From an uncultured Pelagibacteraceae bacterium (lineage in GTDB: Bacteria > Pseudomonadota > Alphaproteobacteria > Pelagibacterales > Pelagibacteraceae), in contig CACKGP010000004.1 in assembly GCA_902599805.1 (NCBI GenBank), positions 23,542 through 87,541 of the forward strand: a stretch of 64,000 nucleotides of DNA, read 5' to 3'. This document shows, in pieces, positions 8,420 through 17,842 of the stretch. The notes beneath the pieces were generated by a model that saw only the letters and a list, made by a program, of their open reading frames with translations, did no database searches and had not been told where the DNA came from. How positions within the stretch are numbered: the stretch's first letter is position 1; each line of letters opens with the position of its first letter. Both the position numbers and the translations under genes were made by a program.

Positions 8420-9787
8420 ATGAATATTATTATCTGTGGCGCCGGCATGGTCGGTTTTTCAATAAGTAAACAACTTTCCTCACAAGGTCATTCCGTAACT
8501 GTTATTGACCAATCCTCAGAGGATATAAAAAAAATTAATGATACACAGGACGTAAAAGGCATTGTGGGAAAGGCCACTTTACCTTCGGTTCTGGAAAATG
8601 CAGGTGCAAAAGATGCAGACATGATTATTGCAGTTACTAGAAACGATGAAATCAATATGATCGTATGTCAAATTGCCAGCTCTTTATTTGATATTTCAAA
8701 AAAAATAGCAAGGATTAGATCGCAAGAATTTTTAGATGGAAAGTGGAGTAAGTTATACAGCAAATCAAACATTCCAATTGATGTGATTATTTCACCCGAG
8801 CGTGAAGTTGCTAAATCATTATATAGAAAGCTTGAGGCACCAGGAGCATTAGATAATGTTCCTTTTGTAAAAGACAAAGTAAAGTTGCTGGAGATATCAA
8901 TCGATAAAGGATGTCCAATTATCAACCTACCCTTAAAAGATTTAACAAAAAAATTTCCTGAGTTTAAAGCTCATATTTTTGGAGCCCAAAGAAAAGATTC
9001 TTTTGTTTTTTTAAAAAAAGATGATGTAATGAATGTTGGTGACAAAGTGTATTTAGTAGTAAGTACTGATCAAATTAATAAACTTTTATCTGTTTTTGGA
9101 CACGAAGAAAAATCGGCACAAAAAATTCTTATAATAGGTGGTGGAAATATTGGTTTGCATTTAGCAAAACTTCTAGAGGGTGCAGATGGTTTAAGAACAA
9201 AAATAATTGAAAAAAATAAAAGTAGAGCTGAGCTTTTAGCCAGTGAACTTTCTTCTTCAATTGTAATCTGTGGTGATGCCTTAGATGAAAAAATTCTTAA
9301 AGAAGCTAATATTGAGGAAGTCGAAACAGTTTTTGCACTAACTAATGATGACGAAGATAATATCATGGCATGCGTACTAGCAGAAAAATATACTCCTTCT
9401 AAAAGAACCATAGCTATAATAAACAAACATAATTATAATTTGCTTCAAGAGTCATTGAAAATAGACGATTTAGTCGATCCTCGAATGACAACTGTATCAA
9501 CAATTATGAAACATGTTCATACAGGAACTATAGATACAGTTTATTCATTATTAGATGGAGAATATGAATTTTTAGAAGCTAAAATTTTAGAAACATCAGA
9601 ATTAGTTGGAAAATCAATTAAAGACTCTAATTTACCAGAAGAAGTAAGAGTTGGGGCAATAGTAAGAAAAAGTAAAGTTATGATGCCAAAATCAACATCT
9701 GTTTTTGAAAAAAATGATATTGTTGTACTTTTATCTAAAAGAGATCAATTAAAACAAGTTGAAAATCTTTTTAGTATAACTTCCTAA
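8420..9787 (+). CDS. trkA: Trk potassium uptake regulatory subunit TrkA
   Basis: Cytoplasmic NAD-binding gating subunit of the Trk/Ktr potassium importer. The 455 residues contain two RCK modules, each starting with a Rossmann fold: IICGAGMVGFSISKQL at residue 3 and ILIIGGGNIGLHLAKLLE near 236. TrkA_C-like segments follow each. The length matches the duplicated TrkA family. It sits 2 bases after ntrX and 4 bases before trkH, so the sensor pair and potassium uptake genes are probably one transcript, as in other alphaproteobacteria. Confidence 0.96.
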   Translation: MNIIICGAGMVGFSISKQLSSQGHSVTVIDQSSEDIKKINDTQDVKGIVGKATLPSVLENAGAKDADMIIAVTRNDEINMIVCQIASSLFDISKKIARIRSQEFLDGKWSKLYSKSNIPIDVIISPEREVAKSLYRKLEAPGALDNVPFVKDKVKLLEISIDKGCPIINLPLKDLTKKFPEFKAHIFGAQRKDSFVFLKKDDVMNVGDKVYLVVSTDQINKLLSVFGHEEKSAQKILIIGGGNIGLHLAKLLEGADGLRTKIIEKNKSRAELLASELSSSIVICGDALDEKILKEANIEEVETVFALTNDDEDNIMACVLAEKYTPSKRTIAIINKHNYNLLQESLKIDDLVDPRMTTVSTIMKHVHTGTIDTVYSLLDGEYEFLEAKILETSELVGKSIKDSNLPEEVRVGAIVRKSKVMMPKSTSVFEKNDIVVLLSKRDQLKQVENLFSITS

Positions 9788-9791
9788 AATA

Positions 9792-11207
9792 ATGAAATTA
9801 AAGCCCTGTATTTACTATTTAGGTCTTAGCTGTTTTCCAATCTCAATAATGGCTTTACTAAATATTTTTTATTCTTTTTATTTTGATTACTTACTAAACA
9901 TACAAACATACATTGCTGTTTTATTTTTATCGTTAATTGTGGGATTTAACCTTTATAATTTTGGAAAAAAAGAAAAAGAGAACATCAATATTTTTGAGCA
10001 AATATTTACTATTTTACTTATTTATTTTTTAATAAGTTTTTTTATTCAAATACCCTTTTACTTTAGCGAATATAAAGTCTCTTTTTTAGAATCTTATTTT
10101 GAAAGCATCTCAGGATTAACAGGCACTGGATTTACTATTTTTGAAAATATAAGGTTCTTGGACGATCCTATACTTCTGTGGAGATCATCGTCTCAATGGA
10201 TAGGGGGGCTTTATTTTTTAATATTTTTAGTTCTTATTTTTTCAAATAAACAATTAAATTTTAAACTTTTAGATTTAACTTATAACCAGGAAAATAAAAT
10301 AAATTTTGCACCAAATCTACGAATAGTTTCAACAAGAATTTTTTTTATTTATTTGACACTAACGATTTTAATTTTTGTAATCTTTCTACTATCAGGAATA
10401 AGATTATTTGATGGTTTAAATTTAACAATGACAGTTATATCATCTGGCGGTTTTCTTCCAACGGATTCATTGGATAATATTATTAAAACAAATTATCAGT
10501 CTGTCTCTTTATCTTTAGGATTTATAATATCAATATTGAATTTTTATTTACTTTATAATTTATTTTTAAAAAGAGAAAATTTAAAAGATCATAAAGAAGA
10601 TCTTTATATAATAATTAGCATTTTTGTATTTACTATGATTTTTTATTTATTAAGCGATTTTAATATTCTTCAATCACTATTAACCGTTTTAAGCAGTATC
10701 AGTAATTCTGGTATAAGCATAACGTCAATACCGAATAACTATGGTTTATACTTCATAACTTTAACAATAATTGGTGGTTGCGTTTTATCTTCAACATCTG
10801 GAATTAAATTTTTAAGAATTTATATTTTAGTCAAAGGATTTTTAATAGAAATATACAGGCTTGTTCAACCTAATGTAATATTAAATAACAAAATAATGTT
10901 TTCTGATAAGAAAATTACAAATGAAATTATAAAAATATCCTTTATAGTCTTTATCTTATTTTTTATAAGCATATTTCTTTTAAGTGGTATTTTATTAGTG
11001 GACTTTTTAGATTTCGAAAATTCCTTCAAATTATCAATTTTAACCTTAACAAACACAGTTTCGTCAGATATTTATAGTATGGAAAAGATCGAATTTGTGA
11101 ATTTGTCATCATTTTCAAAAATATCAATTATTTTGTTTATGGTGGTTGCTAAAGTAGAATTAATTTCTATTTTTATATTAATACAAAAAGTTTTTATTAA
11201 AAATTAA
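9792..11207 (+). CDS. trkH: Trk potassium transporter membrane subunit TrkH
   Basis: Potassium-translocating subunit of 471 residues with many hydrophobic helices. Pore-loop-type segments are seen as SISGLTGTGFTIF, TVISSGGFLPTDS, SNSGISITSI and a fourth near TNTVSSDIYS, matching the four-repeat MPM fold. The WRSSSQWIGGLYF block after the first pore loop is characteristic. It partners the adjacent TrkA. The very high A/T content and Phe/Ile/Leu richness resemble other membrane proteins in this window. Confidence 0.94.
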   Translation: MKLKPCIYYLGLSCFPISIMALLNIFYSFYFDYLLNIQTYIAVLFLSLIVGFNLYNFGKKEKENINIFEQIFTILLIYFLISFFIQIPFYFSEYKVSFLESYFESISGLTGTGFTIFENIRFLDDPILLWRSSSQWIGGLYFLIFLVLIFSNKQLNFKLLDLTYNQENKINFAPNLRIVSTRIFFIYLTLTILIFVIFLLSGIRLFDGLNLTMTVISSGGFLPTDSLDNIIKTNYQSVSLSLGFIISILNFYLLYNLFLKRENLKDHKEDLYIIISIFVFTMIFYLLSDFNILQSLLTVLSSISNSGISITSIPNNYGLYFITLTIIGGCVLSSTSGIKFLRIYILVKGFLIEIYRLVQPNVILNNKIMFSDKKITNEIIKISFIVFILFFISIFLLSGILLVDFLDFENSFKLSILTLTNTVSSDIYSMEKIEFVNLSSFSKISIILFMVVAKVELISIFILIQKVFIKN

Positions 11208-11209
11208 TT

Positions 11210-12163
11210 ATGAGTAAAATATTAATAATTGGAGCAGGTGCAATGGGATCAGCTTTTACTTTTCCATGCATTGATAATAAACATGACGTCACACTTATAG
11301 GATCACCATTAGAAAACGATCAAATTGATAATTTAAATAAGGACAACTTTCACAAAAATCTTAATTGTAAACTTTCAGATAAAATTGTATTTTTAAATTC
11401 TAAAAGCCTTAGTGAGGAAATTAATAAAAAATATGATGTCGTTGTTTTAGGTGTAAATTCAAAGGGGATAAATTGGATTTCAAGTGAACTTAATTCCTCA
11501 AATTCAAAAACCCCGTTACTTTTACTTACTAAAGGTTTATCAATTAAAAACGACAAATTAGAAATATTAACAAATTTATTTAAAAACTCGAATGTCTCAG
11601 CTGTAGCAGGACCTTGTTTAGCTAAAGATTTATCTAAAAGAAACAAAACTGGAGTAGTTTTTACAAATAAAAATATTTCTTCAGCTGAGGCCGTAGGCAA
11701 GCTAGTGAAAACCAGTTATTATTTTATGGATTATTCTGACGATATTGTTGGAGTTGAAATGTGTGCTGCAATAAAAAATTTTTATTCAATGGTCATTGGT
11801 TCAGCAAAAGATCTAAACACAGCAGCTATATTGATGCAAAAATCTGTGATCGAGATGGGAAAATTTATTAAGCTATTTGGTGGTTCAGAACAAACGGTTT
11901 ATGGATTAGCTGGCTTAGGGGATTTATACGTTAGTATTGCCGGCGGAAGAAACCGTAAAATGGGACAACACTTAGGTGAGGGCCATTCATATTCTGAGGC
12001 AAAGAAAAAGTTTATGCCAAACGATACAGTTGAGGGTGCTGAATTAGCATTTCAAATAGGACCAAAGATTTTAAAAGACCTATCTAAAAAAGATTTTCCT
12101 ATTATGTATTCACTTGTAGAGTCTATTTGTAAGGATAAAAAATTTGTTATTAACTTTTTATAA
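11210..12163 (+). CDS. gpsA: Glycerol-3-phosphate dehydrogenase [NAD(P)+]
   Basis: Reduces dihydroxyacetone phosphate to sn-glycerol 3-phosphate for phospholipid synthesis. The N-terminal Rossmann motif IIGAGAMGSAF is at residues 5-15. Family blocks SAVAGPCLAKDL, GVEMCAAIKNFYSM (with the catalytic lysine) and GLAGLGDLYVS are present, and GRNRKMG and NDTVEGAE follow. The length of 317 residues is normal. It starts 2 bases after trkH and may be read from the same transcript, although functionally it is unrelated to potassium uptake. Confidence 0.95.
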   Translation: MSKILIIGAGAMGSAFTFPCIDNKHDVTLIGSPLENDQIDNLNKDNFHKNLNCKLSDKIVFLNSKSLSEEINKKYDVVVLGVNSKGINWISSELNSSNSKTPLLLLTKGLSIKNDKLEILTNLFKNSNVSAVAGPCLAKDLSKRNKTGVVFTNKNISSAEAVGKLVKTSYYFMDYSDDIVGVEMCAAIKNFYSMVIGSAKDLNTAAILMQKSVIEMGKFIKLFGGSEQTVYGLAGLGDLYVSIAGGRNRKMGQHLGEGHSYSEAKKKFMPNDTVEGAELAFQIGPKILKDLSKKDFPIMYSLVESICKDKKFVINFL

Positions 12164-12246
12164 CAAGCTTATTTACATTCTAATTATTAAAATAATTGTT
12201 GATGAAATCATTAAAGCGGATTAAAGAATATAAAGTGAAACTATAA

Positions 12247-13251
12247 ATGGTAAAAATTGGAATTAACGGTTTTGGAAGAATAGGAAGGCTAATTCTCAGG
12301 GCTTTATTAGAGAATTACAAAGATAAAATTCAAGTTGTTGGTATTAATGATCTTGGTTCCATAGATACCAATGCCCATTTAATAAAATACGATAGTACGC
12401 ACGGAACTCTACCACATGATGTAAGTACATCAAAAGATGGTTTTAAAATTTTAAATCAAAATATAAAAGTTTTTGCTGAAAGGGATCCAGCAAATTTACC
12501 TTGGAGTAAAGTTGGTGCTGATATTGTTTTAGAATGTACAGGCTTATTTTTGAATAAAGAAACTGCGGGCAAACATTTAAAAGCCGGAGCAAAAAAAGTT
12601 ATTATATCAGCTCCAGGAAAAGATGTAGATTTTACAATTGTGCAAGGAGTAAATAGTAAAGATTTAAAAAAAGACCACAATGTTATTTCCAACGGATCTT
12701 GCACAACAAATTGCTTAGCTCCTGTTGCAATGGTTTTGGAGAATAGTTTTGGTATTGAGTATGGATATATGACCACTATTCATAGTTACACAGGAGACCA
12801 AAAATTATTAGATACTCTTCATAAAGATTTAAGAAGAGCAAGATCTACTGAGGGAGCAATGATACCTACCTCAACAGGAGCTGCTAAAGCAATGAGTTTA
12901 GTTTTACCAAGTCTAAAAGGAAAACTTGATGGTACGGCCATAAGAGTTCCAACACCAAATGTCTCTTTAATCGATTTTACATTAGTTACAAAAAAAGATG
13001 TTACCGCCGATAGTATAAATGATGCCATGACAAAAGCTGCTGATGGTGAGTTAAAAGGTATTCTTGGAATTAATAAACAGCCACTAGTTTCAAAAGATTT
13101 TAATCATGATTCACACAGTTCAATATTTGACGTTACCCAAACTCAAGTTGTAAAAAATAAATTTAGTAGAGTACTATCTTGGTATGATAATGAATGGGGT
13201 TTTTCAAATCGTATGTGTGATACATCAATACAAATATCAAAACTTATTTAA
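12247..13251 (+). CDS. gap: Glyceraldehyde-3-phosphate dehydrogenase
   Basis: Catalyses interconversion of glyceraldehyde 3-phosphate and 1,3-bisphosphoglycerate. NAD-binding GINGFGRIGRLILRALL starts at residue 4. The catalytic cysteine lies in SNGSCTTNCLAP (near residue 152), and the substrate-binding TGAAKAMSLVLPSLKGKLDGTAIRVPTPNVS and the C-terminal SWYDNEWGFSNRM are intact. The length of 334 residues is normal. An 83-base gap separates it from gpsA, so it may have its own promoter; the following transporter gene starts 3 bases after it. Confidence 0.97.
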   Translation: MVKIGINGFGRIGRLILRALLENYKDKIQVVGINDLGSIDTNAHLIKYDSTHGTLPHDVSTSKDGFKILNQNIKVFAERDPANLPWSKVGADIVLECTGLFLNKETAGKHLKAGAKKVIISAPGKDVDFTIVQGVNSKDLKKDHNVISNGSCTTNCLAPVAMVLENSFGIEYGYMTTIHSYTGDQKLLDTLHKDLRRARSTEGAMIPTSTGAAKAMSLVLPSLKGKLDGTAIRVPTPNVSLIDFTLVTKKDVTADSINDAMTKAADGELKGILGINKQPLVSKDFNHDSHSSIFDVTQTQVVKNKFSRVLSWYDNEWGFSNRMCDTSIQISKLI

Positions 13252-13254
13252 TAA

Positions 13255-14103
13255 ATGGAAGTAGTAACAAAAATTGCGCCTATCGCGCTTGCACTAATAA
13301 TGTTGGCTCTTGGATTGGGTTTAACCGGTCAAGATTTTATAAGAGTAGCAAAACAGCCAAAAGATTTTTTAGTTGGATTAGTTTGTCAGTTAATACTACT
13401 TCCAATTATTGCTTTTCTGTTACTTAAAATTTTTAATTTACCTTTAGAGATTGCTCTTGGCGTAATGATTATTGCCGCTGCACCTGGTGGTGTAACATCT
13501 AATGTACTTACAAAATTTGCTAATGGAGATGTGGCTCTTTCAATTTCATTAACAGCAATTATAAGTTTAATCAGCATTATTTCGGTTCCATTTATTGTAT
13601 TTAAATCTGCAGAATTATTAGAAGTTGCGGAAATTTCAAAAGAAATTTCAATGATAGGAATATCAATGAAAATGTTTTTGGTTGTAACTCTTCCAGTAAT
13701 TATTGGAATGTTAATAAGAAAATTCGCAACAAACTTTGTTATATCTAAATCTCAATTGATTGAAAGAGTTTCAGTTTTTTTATTTGTAGTTGTTTTTGCT
13801 GCTATATGGGTTGAAGAGTGGGAGAATATAATGGGTTATATTAAACAAGCTGGATTAATTACTTTAGTTTTAAATATTGTCATGATGTTTATCGGTTACT
13901 ATGTTGCAAAATTTCTTGCCAGCGGTGTTTCACAAAGAAAATCTATTTCTCTTGAGTGTGGACTTCAAAACGGAACTTTAGCTGTATTTGTAGCAAGTCA
14001 ACTCTTTACTGAAATAACCTATCTCATACCTACGGCTACTTACGCGATAGTAATGTTCATAACTTCAATAATTTACGTTTTTATCGTAAGAAAAATTAAT
14101 TAA
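13255..14103 (+). CDS. Bile acid:sodium symporter (BASS/SBF) family transporter
   Basis: Inner-membrane protein of 282 residues with about nine or ten hydrophobic helices. The segments LALGLGLTGQDF, MIIAAAPGGVTSNVLTKFANGDVALSISLTAI and ECGLQNGTLAVFVAS are diagnostic of the BASS/SBF family, which cotransports organic anions with sodium. The substrate cannot be deduced; bacterial members move pyruvate, pantothenate, bile-acid-like or other carboxylates. It follows gap by 3 bases. Its stop shares the 8-base palindrome TTAATTAA with the stop of the convergent glycosidase gene. Confidence 0.88.
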   Translation: MEVVTKIAPIALALIMLALGLGLTGQDFIRVAKQPKDFLVGLVCQLILLPIIAFLLLKIFNLPLEIALGVMIIAAAPGGVTSNVLTKFANGDVALSISLTAIISLISIISVPFIVFKSAELLEVAEISKEISMIGISMKMFLVVTLPVIIGMLIRKFATNFVISKSQLIERVSVFLFVVVFAAIWVEEWENIMGYIKQAGLITLVLNIVMMFIGYYVAKFLASGVSQRKSISLECGLQNGTLAVFVASQLFTEITYLIPTATYAIVMFITSIIYVFIVRKIN

Positions 14104-15352
14104 ACTTTAAATCTAAATACAAAGCGGCAGACCAAGAAAAATTCTTTGCACCCATTGGTTTACCATTCTTACAACTGTAATATTCAAAAAAACCTTTTTT
14201 TTCTAACATTTCAATAGTTTTATTTTTAATTTTATCAGAAAAAAACTTATCTTTATTTTTTAATCCTTTGTAAATAAACCAGTTACAATTAATCCAGACA
14301 GGGCCTCTCCAGTATCTTTTCTCCTCAAAACTTTTATGATTTGGTTTAATTGATGAAAAAAAATATTTTTCTTTAGGGTTATGTTTTTTAAGATTTTCAA
14401 TTAGTTTATTATTAATTTTATTATTGTTCAAATCAGCAAATAATACAAAATAATTGGTTATTGATGGCATGTAGATCTTTTTATTATTTTTTAGATCTTT
14501 TGAAAAAAAAGTTCCTTTTTTTTTATCATATAATTTAAGGAAATTTTTTTCTGTCATTTTGATATAACCGTCTATTTTATTTTTGTTTAAACCAAAGGCA
14601 TCTAATAATGTAACTAGGTCTTTGTTTGCTTTTAAAAATATTGAATTAAAACCAACATCTACGACATTAAAAAAGGAGGATTTATAAACTTTTTTTGGAT
14701 CATATTTAATTTTTCTTAAATGATTTTTTATTGTGACATATCTATCGTAATCAATATCGTGCGGTCTATAATCTGGATTTACAACTTTATTATCAGCTCT
14801 TTTATATTTTATATTTTTTTCAATTTTTACTTTATTCATAGGCTCATCCCACAAAGGGGAATTATCATATCCACTTTCCCAAGGATGCAAAATTGATACC
14901 AAACCACTTTTTTTTGGATCTCTAAATTGAATTAACCATTCATGAAATTTTTTAATTTTTAAAATTATTTTTTTTATATTTAAAAGTTGGGTTTTGTTAA
15001 TACTATTTTTATTTAAAATTTCTTTTAAAATTGTTGCTAATATTGGTGGTTGAGTTATTCCAGATGAGTGGATTTTATTACCACAATTCCATGCAGTATA
15101 ATTTGGATAATAGTTTGTTCTTGTATTATGAAATAAAATGTGTGGAACCATTCCATCCTTCCATTGTCCATCTAATAATGTATTTATTTCTTTTAATGCA
15201 AAGTTTAAATTAAAGTAAGAATATCCTAGAGCAATAAAGCCTGAGTCCCAATTCCACTGAGCAGGGTAAAGTTTATTATTGGTTGGCAAGGTGTATCCTT
15301 TTCTTCTGTTACCAAGTAAAGTTTTTTTTGCTTTATTTATCGAAATTTTCAT
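14096..15352 (-). CDS. GH63/trehalase-like (alpha/alpha)6 glycoside hydrolase
   Basis: A 418-residue cytoplasmic protein without a signal peptide. PAQWNWDSGFIALG near residue 30, DGMVPHILFH, HPWESGYDNSPLWDE and the later RYWRGPVWINCNWF match the GH63 mannosylglycerate/glucosylglycerate hydrolase and trehalase-like (alpha/alpha)6-barrel glycosidases. It directly follows the two sugar-type permease genes (1-base overlap), so it most likely hydrolyses the imported glycoside. The substrate is not decided by sequence; glucosylglycerate, glucosylglycerol or a disaccharide are all possible. Confidence 0.8.
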   Translation of the reverse strand: MKISINKAKKTLLGNRRKGYTLPTNNKLYPAQWNWDSGFIALGYSYFNLNFALKEINTLLDGQWKDGMVPHILFHNTRTNYYPNYTAWNCGNKIHSSGITQPPILATILKEILNKNSINKTQLLNIKKIILKIKKFHEWLIQFRDPKKSGLVSILHPWESGYDNSPLWDEPMNKVKIEKNIKYKRADNKVVNPDYRPHDIDYDRYVTIKNHLRKIKYDPKKVYKSSFFNVVDVGFNSIFLKANKDLVTLLDAFGLNKNKIDGYIKMTEKNFLKLYDKKKGTFFSKDLKNNKKIYMPSITNYFVLFADLNNNKINNKLIENLKKHNPKEKYFFSSIKPNHKSFEEKRYWRGPVWINCNWFIYKGLKNKDKFFSDKIKNKTIEMLEKKGFFEYYSCKNGKPMGAKNFSWSAALYLDLKFN

Positions 15353-16545
15353 TAACCCTTTACACTTCCCGCAGTTAATCCACTGACAAGATATTTTTCA
15401 AAGTAAACAAAAATTAAAAGAATAGGCAAAGTTACAACAACAGATCCTGCCATCAGGTATTGTCTAGGTGTTTCAGCATCACCAGTTAAATGATTAATAG
15501 CCCTGGATAATGTAAATGTTTTAGGATTGTCCAAAAACATTAAAGAAAATAAAAATTCATTCCATGCAATCATAAAAACATACAAGGCAACAGATGCTAT
15601 TGCCGGCAAACTTAAAGGGATAATAATTTTAATTATTATTCCAAACCAATTTTGTCCATCCATTAAACCGGCATCTTCAATTTCTTTAGGAATACTTTTA
15701 AAGTAACCTTGTAACATATAAATTGCGACAGGTAGAGTTGTTGCTGTGTAAACAATTAGAAGACCTTCAATTGAATTTCTTAAACCTAACTGACTAAAAA
15801 CAGTATAAAGAGGTATAACCAAAACTATAGCTGGGAACATATATATAATTAATATTGAAGTAGATAAAAAAGTTTTGCCAAAAAAGTTCAACCTAGCAAC
15901 AGCATACGCCGCTGGTATCGCAAAGATCAGAGTAATAATTACAGTTCCTATTGAAACAATAGAGCTTGTATAAATATATCTTCCAAAGTCATAAGTATTA
16001 AAAATAACAAAATAAGATTTAAATGTTTCTGTTAGATTATTTGTTAAACTAATACTTAAATCTAAAGGATTAAACAAAAGAGCGGCTTGAGTTTTGAAGC
16101 TCGTTACGAACATTAAATAAAAGGGAAATAAAATTACAAAAGCAAAAAATACAATTGCAAAAAGTGATAAAAAATCAAAAACAATCTTTTCAGAGATAAA
16201 ATCTTCTCTTAGAAAATTTAAATCATAATTTTTAAGTCTATTTGTAAAAAATAAGCATATTAAAAGAATGCCAGCATTATACCAAATTGGAGCACCTTCA
16301 TTTATCAAAATATAAAAAAAAGTGAATATTAAAGAAAGAATTACAATTTTAATTAAATGATTAAACCTTTTGCCTATTAATATAAACGCCAGACTTAAGA
16401 ATAGAGCTAGGAGAAAATTAATATTAAGGTTTATCTCTGTAAGTTTCAGTCCTTGTAGAGTTGCCATAATTTTCCAGATCGAATTGACCAAAGTTAAAAA
16501 GAATGATGAAATAAATAAATAAATGAATAACGGTTTATATTTCAT
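15352..16545 (-). CDS. Sugar ABC transporter permease, MalG type, with extra N-terminal helices
   Basis: Second inner-membrane permease of the carbohydrate importer. Residues from about 125 onward form the usual MalG-type core, with the EAA loop EIEDAGLMDGQNWFGIIIKIIIPLSLPAI. The first 120 or so residues add about four hydrophobic helices not found in a typical 280-residue MalG protein. The ORF track begins at a TTG (16560); I prefer the ATG at 16545 because AGAGAG lies just upstream at ribosome-binding distance, leaving an 11-base overlap with the MalF-type gene. The glycosidase gene follows. Confidence 0.88.
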   Translation of the reverse strand: MKYKPLFIYLFISSFFLTLVNSIWKIMATLQGLKLTEINLNINFLLALFLSLAFILIGKRFNHLIKIVILSLIFTFFYILINEGAPIWYNAGILLICLFFTNRLKNYDLNFLREDFISEKIVFDFLSLFAIVFFAFVILFPFYLMFVTSFKTQAALLFNPLDLSISLTNNLTETFKSYFVIFNTYDFGRYIYTSSIVSIGTVIITLIFAIPAAYAVARLNFFGKTFLSTSILIIYMFPAIVLVIPLYTVFSQLGLRNSIEGLLIVYTATTLPVAIYMLQGYFKSIPKEIEDAGLMDGQNWFGIIIKIIIPLSLPAIASVALYVFMIAWNEFLFSLMFLDNPKTFTLSRAINHLTGDAETPRQYLMAGSVVVTLPILLIFVYFEKYLVSGLTAGSVKG

Positions 16546-17794
16546 TTGCTCTCTTTCCAATTAGTTTAAAGTAAATAATCATAAAAATTATCAGCAACAT
16601 AACTATAACTATAGAAACAGCAGATCCCATTCCTATGTTTGAAACAGCAAAACCTTGTTGATATACATTAATTGGCAATGTTCTTGTTCCTGATGCTCCA
16701 CCAGTCAAAAGAAAAATATCTTCAAACTTATTAAAATTCCAAATAAACCTTATCATAAACAGAATAGATAAAATTGCTGTTATCTGTGGAAGAGTAATAT
16801 TTATAAATTTTCTAAATGGCCCAGCACCATCAACTTCCGCAGCTTCATACAAATCTTTAGGAACAGCTTGCAGCCTAGCTAAAATAAACAAGAAGGCTAG
16901 GGGAAAGTATCTCCAAATTTCAAACATAATTACAGTTGTTAATGCTAATCTTAATTTAATTTCAAAACCAAAAAGACTTAATATTAAATATTTCTGACCT
17001 AATAGATTAATTGGTTTATCAATAATACCGAAGTTAACCAGTAGAGCATTTAAAGTTCCACTGTTTGGATCAAGCATTAATGTCCAAGTGTAAGCTAATG
17101 CAACTACTGGACCCACATATGGAAAAAGTAAAATACTTCTCATAAAAGTCCTACCATAAAACTTTTGATTTACTAATTGAGCAGCAAACATTCCAAAAAT
17201 AATAGCACCAACAGTTCCAAAAAATGTGAAGTAAAAAGTAGTAAGCAATAAATCTAAAAACTCATTTTCATTAAAAACATTTTTAAAGTTTTTTAATGTA
17301 AACTTTGTCGTTAATAAAATATTATCAGCATCACCAGATAGCTTTGGTTTTTGATCTTTAATAGCTCTTTTATCTATTTCCCTATTATTAGTATTTTGAA
17401 TTAAAATTTCAAAATTTTCTTTATATCCAGCTTCCCAATTACCAAAATTACATATAATTTTTTTTGATTTAAACTTACATCTTGAGTCGAGATCTACAGG
17501 TTCTATATTGTTTGGAAGTGTATCTGAAAATTTAATATTATTAATATCTTGAATTAACGAACTATTTCTTAATCTATAAACTATTTTTAATTTTGTTTTG
17601 TCTTCAGGTATAATTTTTACAATTTTTTTTGCTCTTGGCTCAGGAATTCTAATATCTTTTAATTGTACTTCCTTAAAACTTATCCAAATATTTGCAAATA
17701 TTGGAAATAAAACTATGGCGAAGACTAAAAACACCGCTGGTAATAGGAGGGTGTAAGCAGTTCTTTTTTCTATTTTTGATAAAGTGTCTGTCAT
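16535..17794 (-). CDS. Sugar ABC transporter permease, MalF type, with periplasmic insert
   Basis: First inner-membrane permease of the carbohydrate importer, 419 residues. After transmembrane helix 1 (about residues 12-36) there is a non-hydrophobic insert to about residue 155. It has beta-rich patterning and repeated asparagines (SDTLPNNIEPVDL, CNFGNWEAGYKENFEI), resembling DUF11-type beta-sandwich repeats. The core then continues with five further helices and the EAA loop DLYEAAEVDGAGPFRKFINITLPQI. The insert should face the periplasm, where it could touch the binding protein. A strong hairpin separates this gene from the binding-protein gene upstream. Confidence 0.88.
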   Translation of the reverse strand: MTDTLSKIEKRTAYTLLLPAVFLVFAIVLFPIFANIWISFKEVQLKDIRIPEPRAKKIVKIIPEDKTKLKIVYRLRNSSLIQDINNIKFSDTLPNNIEPVDLDSRCKFKSKKIICNFGNWEAGYKENFEILIQNTNNREIDKRAIKDQKPKLSGDADNILLTTKFTLKNFKNVFNENEFLDLLLTTFYFTFFGTVGAIIFGMFAAQLVNQKFYGRTFMRSILLFPYVGPVVALAYTWTLMLDPNSGTLNALLVNFGIIDKPINLLGQKYLILSLFGFEIKLRLALTTVIMFEIWRYFPLAFLFILARLQAVPKDLYEAAEVDGAGPFRKFINITLPQITAILSILFMIRFIWNFNKFEDIFLLTGGASGTRTLPINVYQQGFAVSNIGMGSAVSIVIVMLLIIFMIIYFKLIGKRANEI

Positions 17795-17842
17795 ATAAAA
17801 AGCGGATAATATTATATTACCCGCTTTTTAAAAATATTTTTA
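17795..17842 (-). terminator. Intergenic hairpin between sugar binding protein and permease genes
   Basis: Arms AAAAAGCGG (17797-17805) and CCGCTTTTT (17821-17829) form a 9-bp perfect stem. On the minus strand it extends through one G-U pair and a further five A/U pairs to a 3-base loop, and a U run follows. It lies directly after the binding-protein stop and before the permease start, so it probably acts as a partial terminator and/or 3'-end stabiliser that keeps binding-protein mRNA in excess. The symmetric U run means it could work on either strand. Confidence 0.75.
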
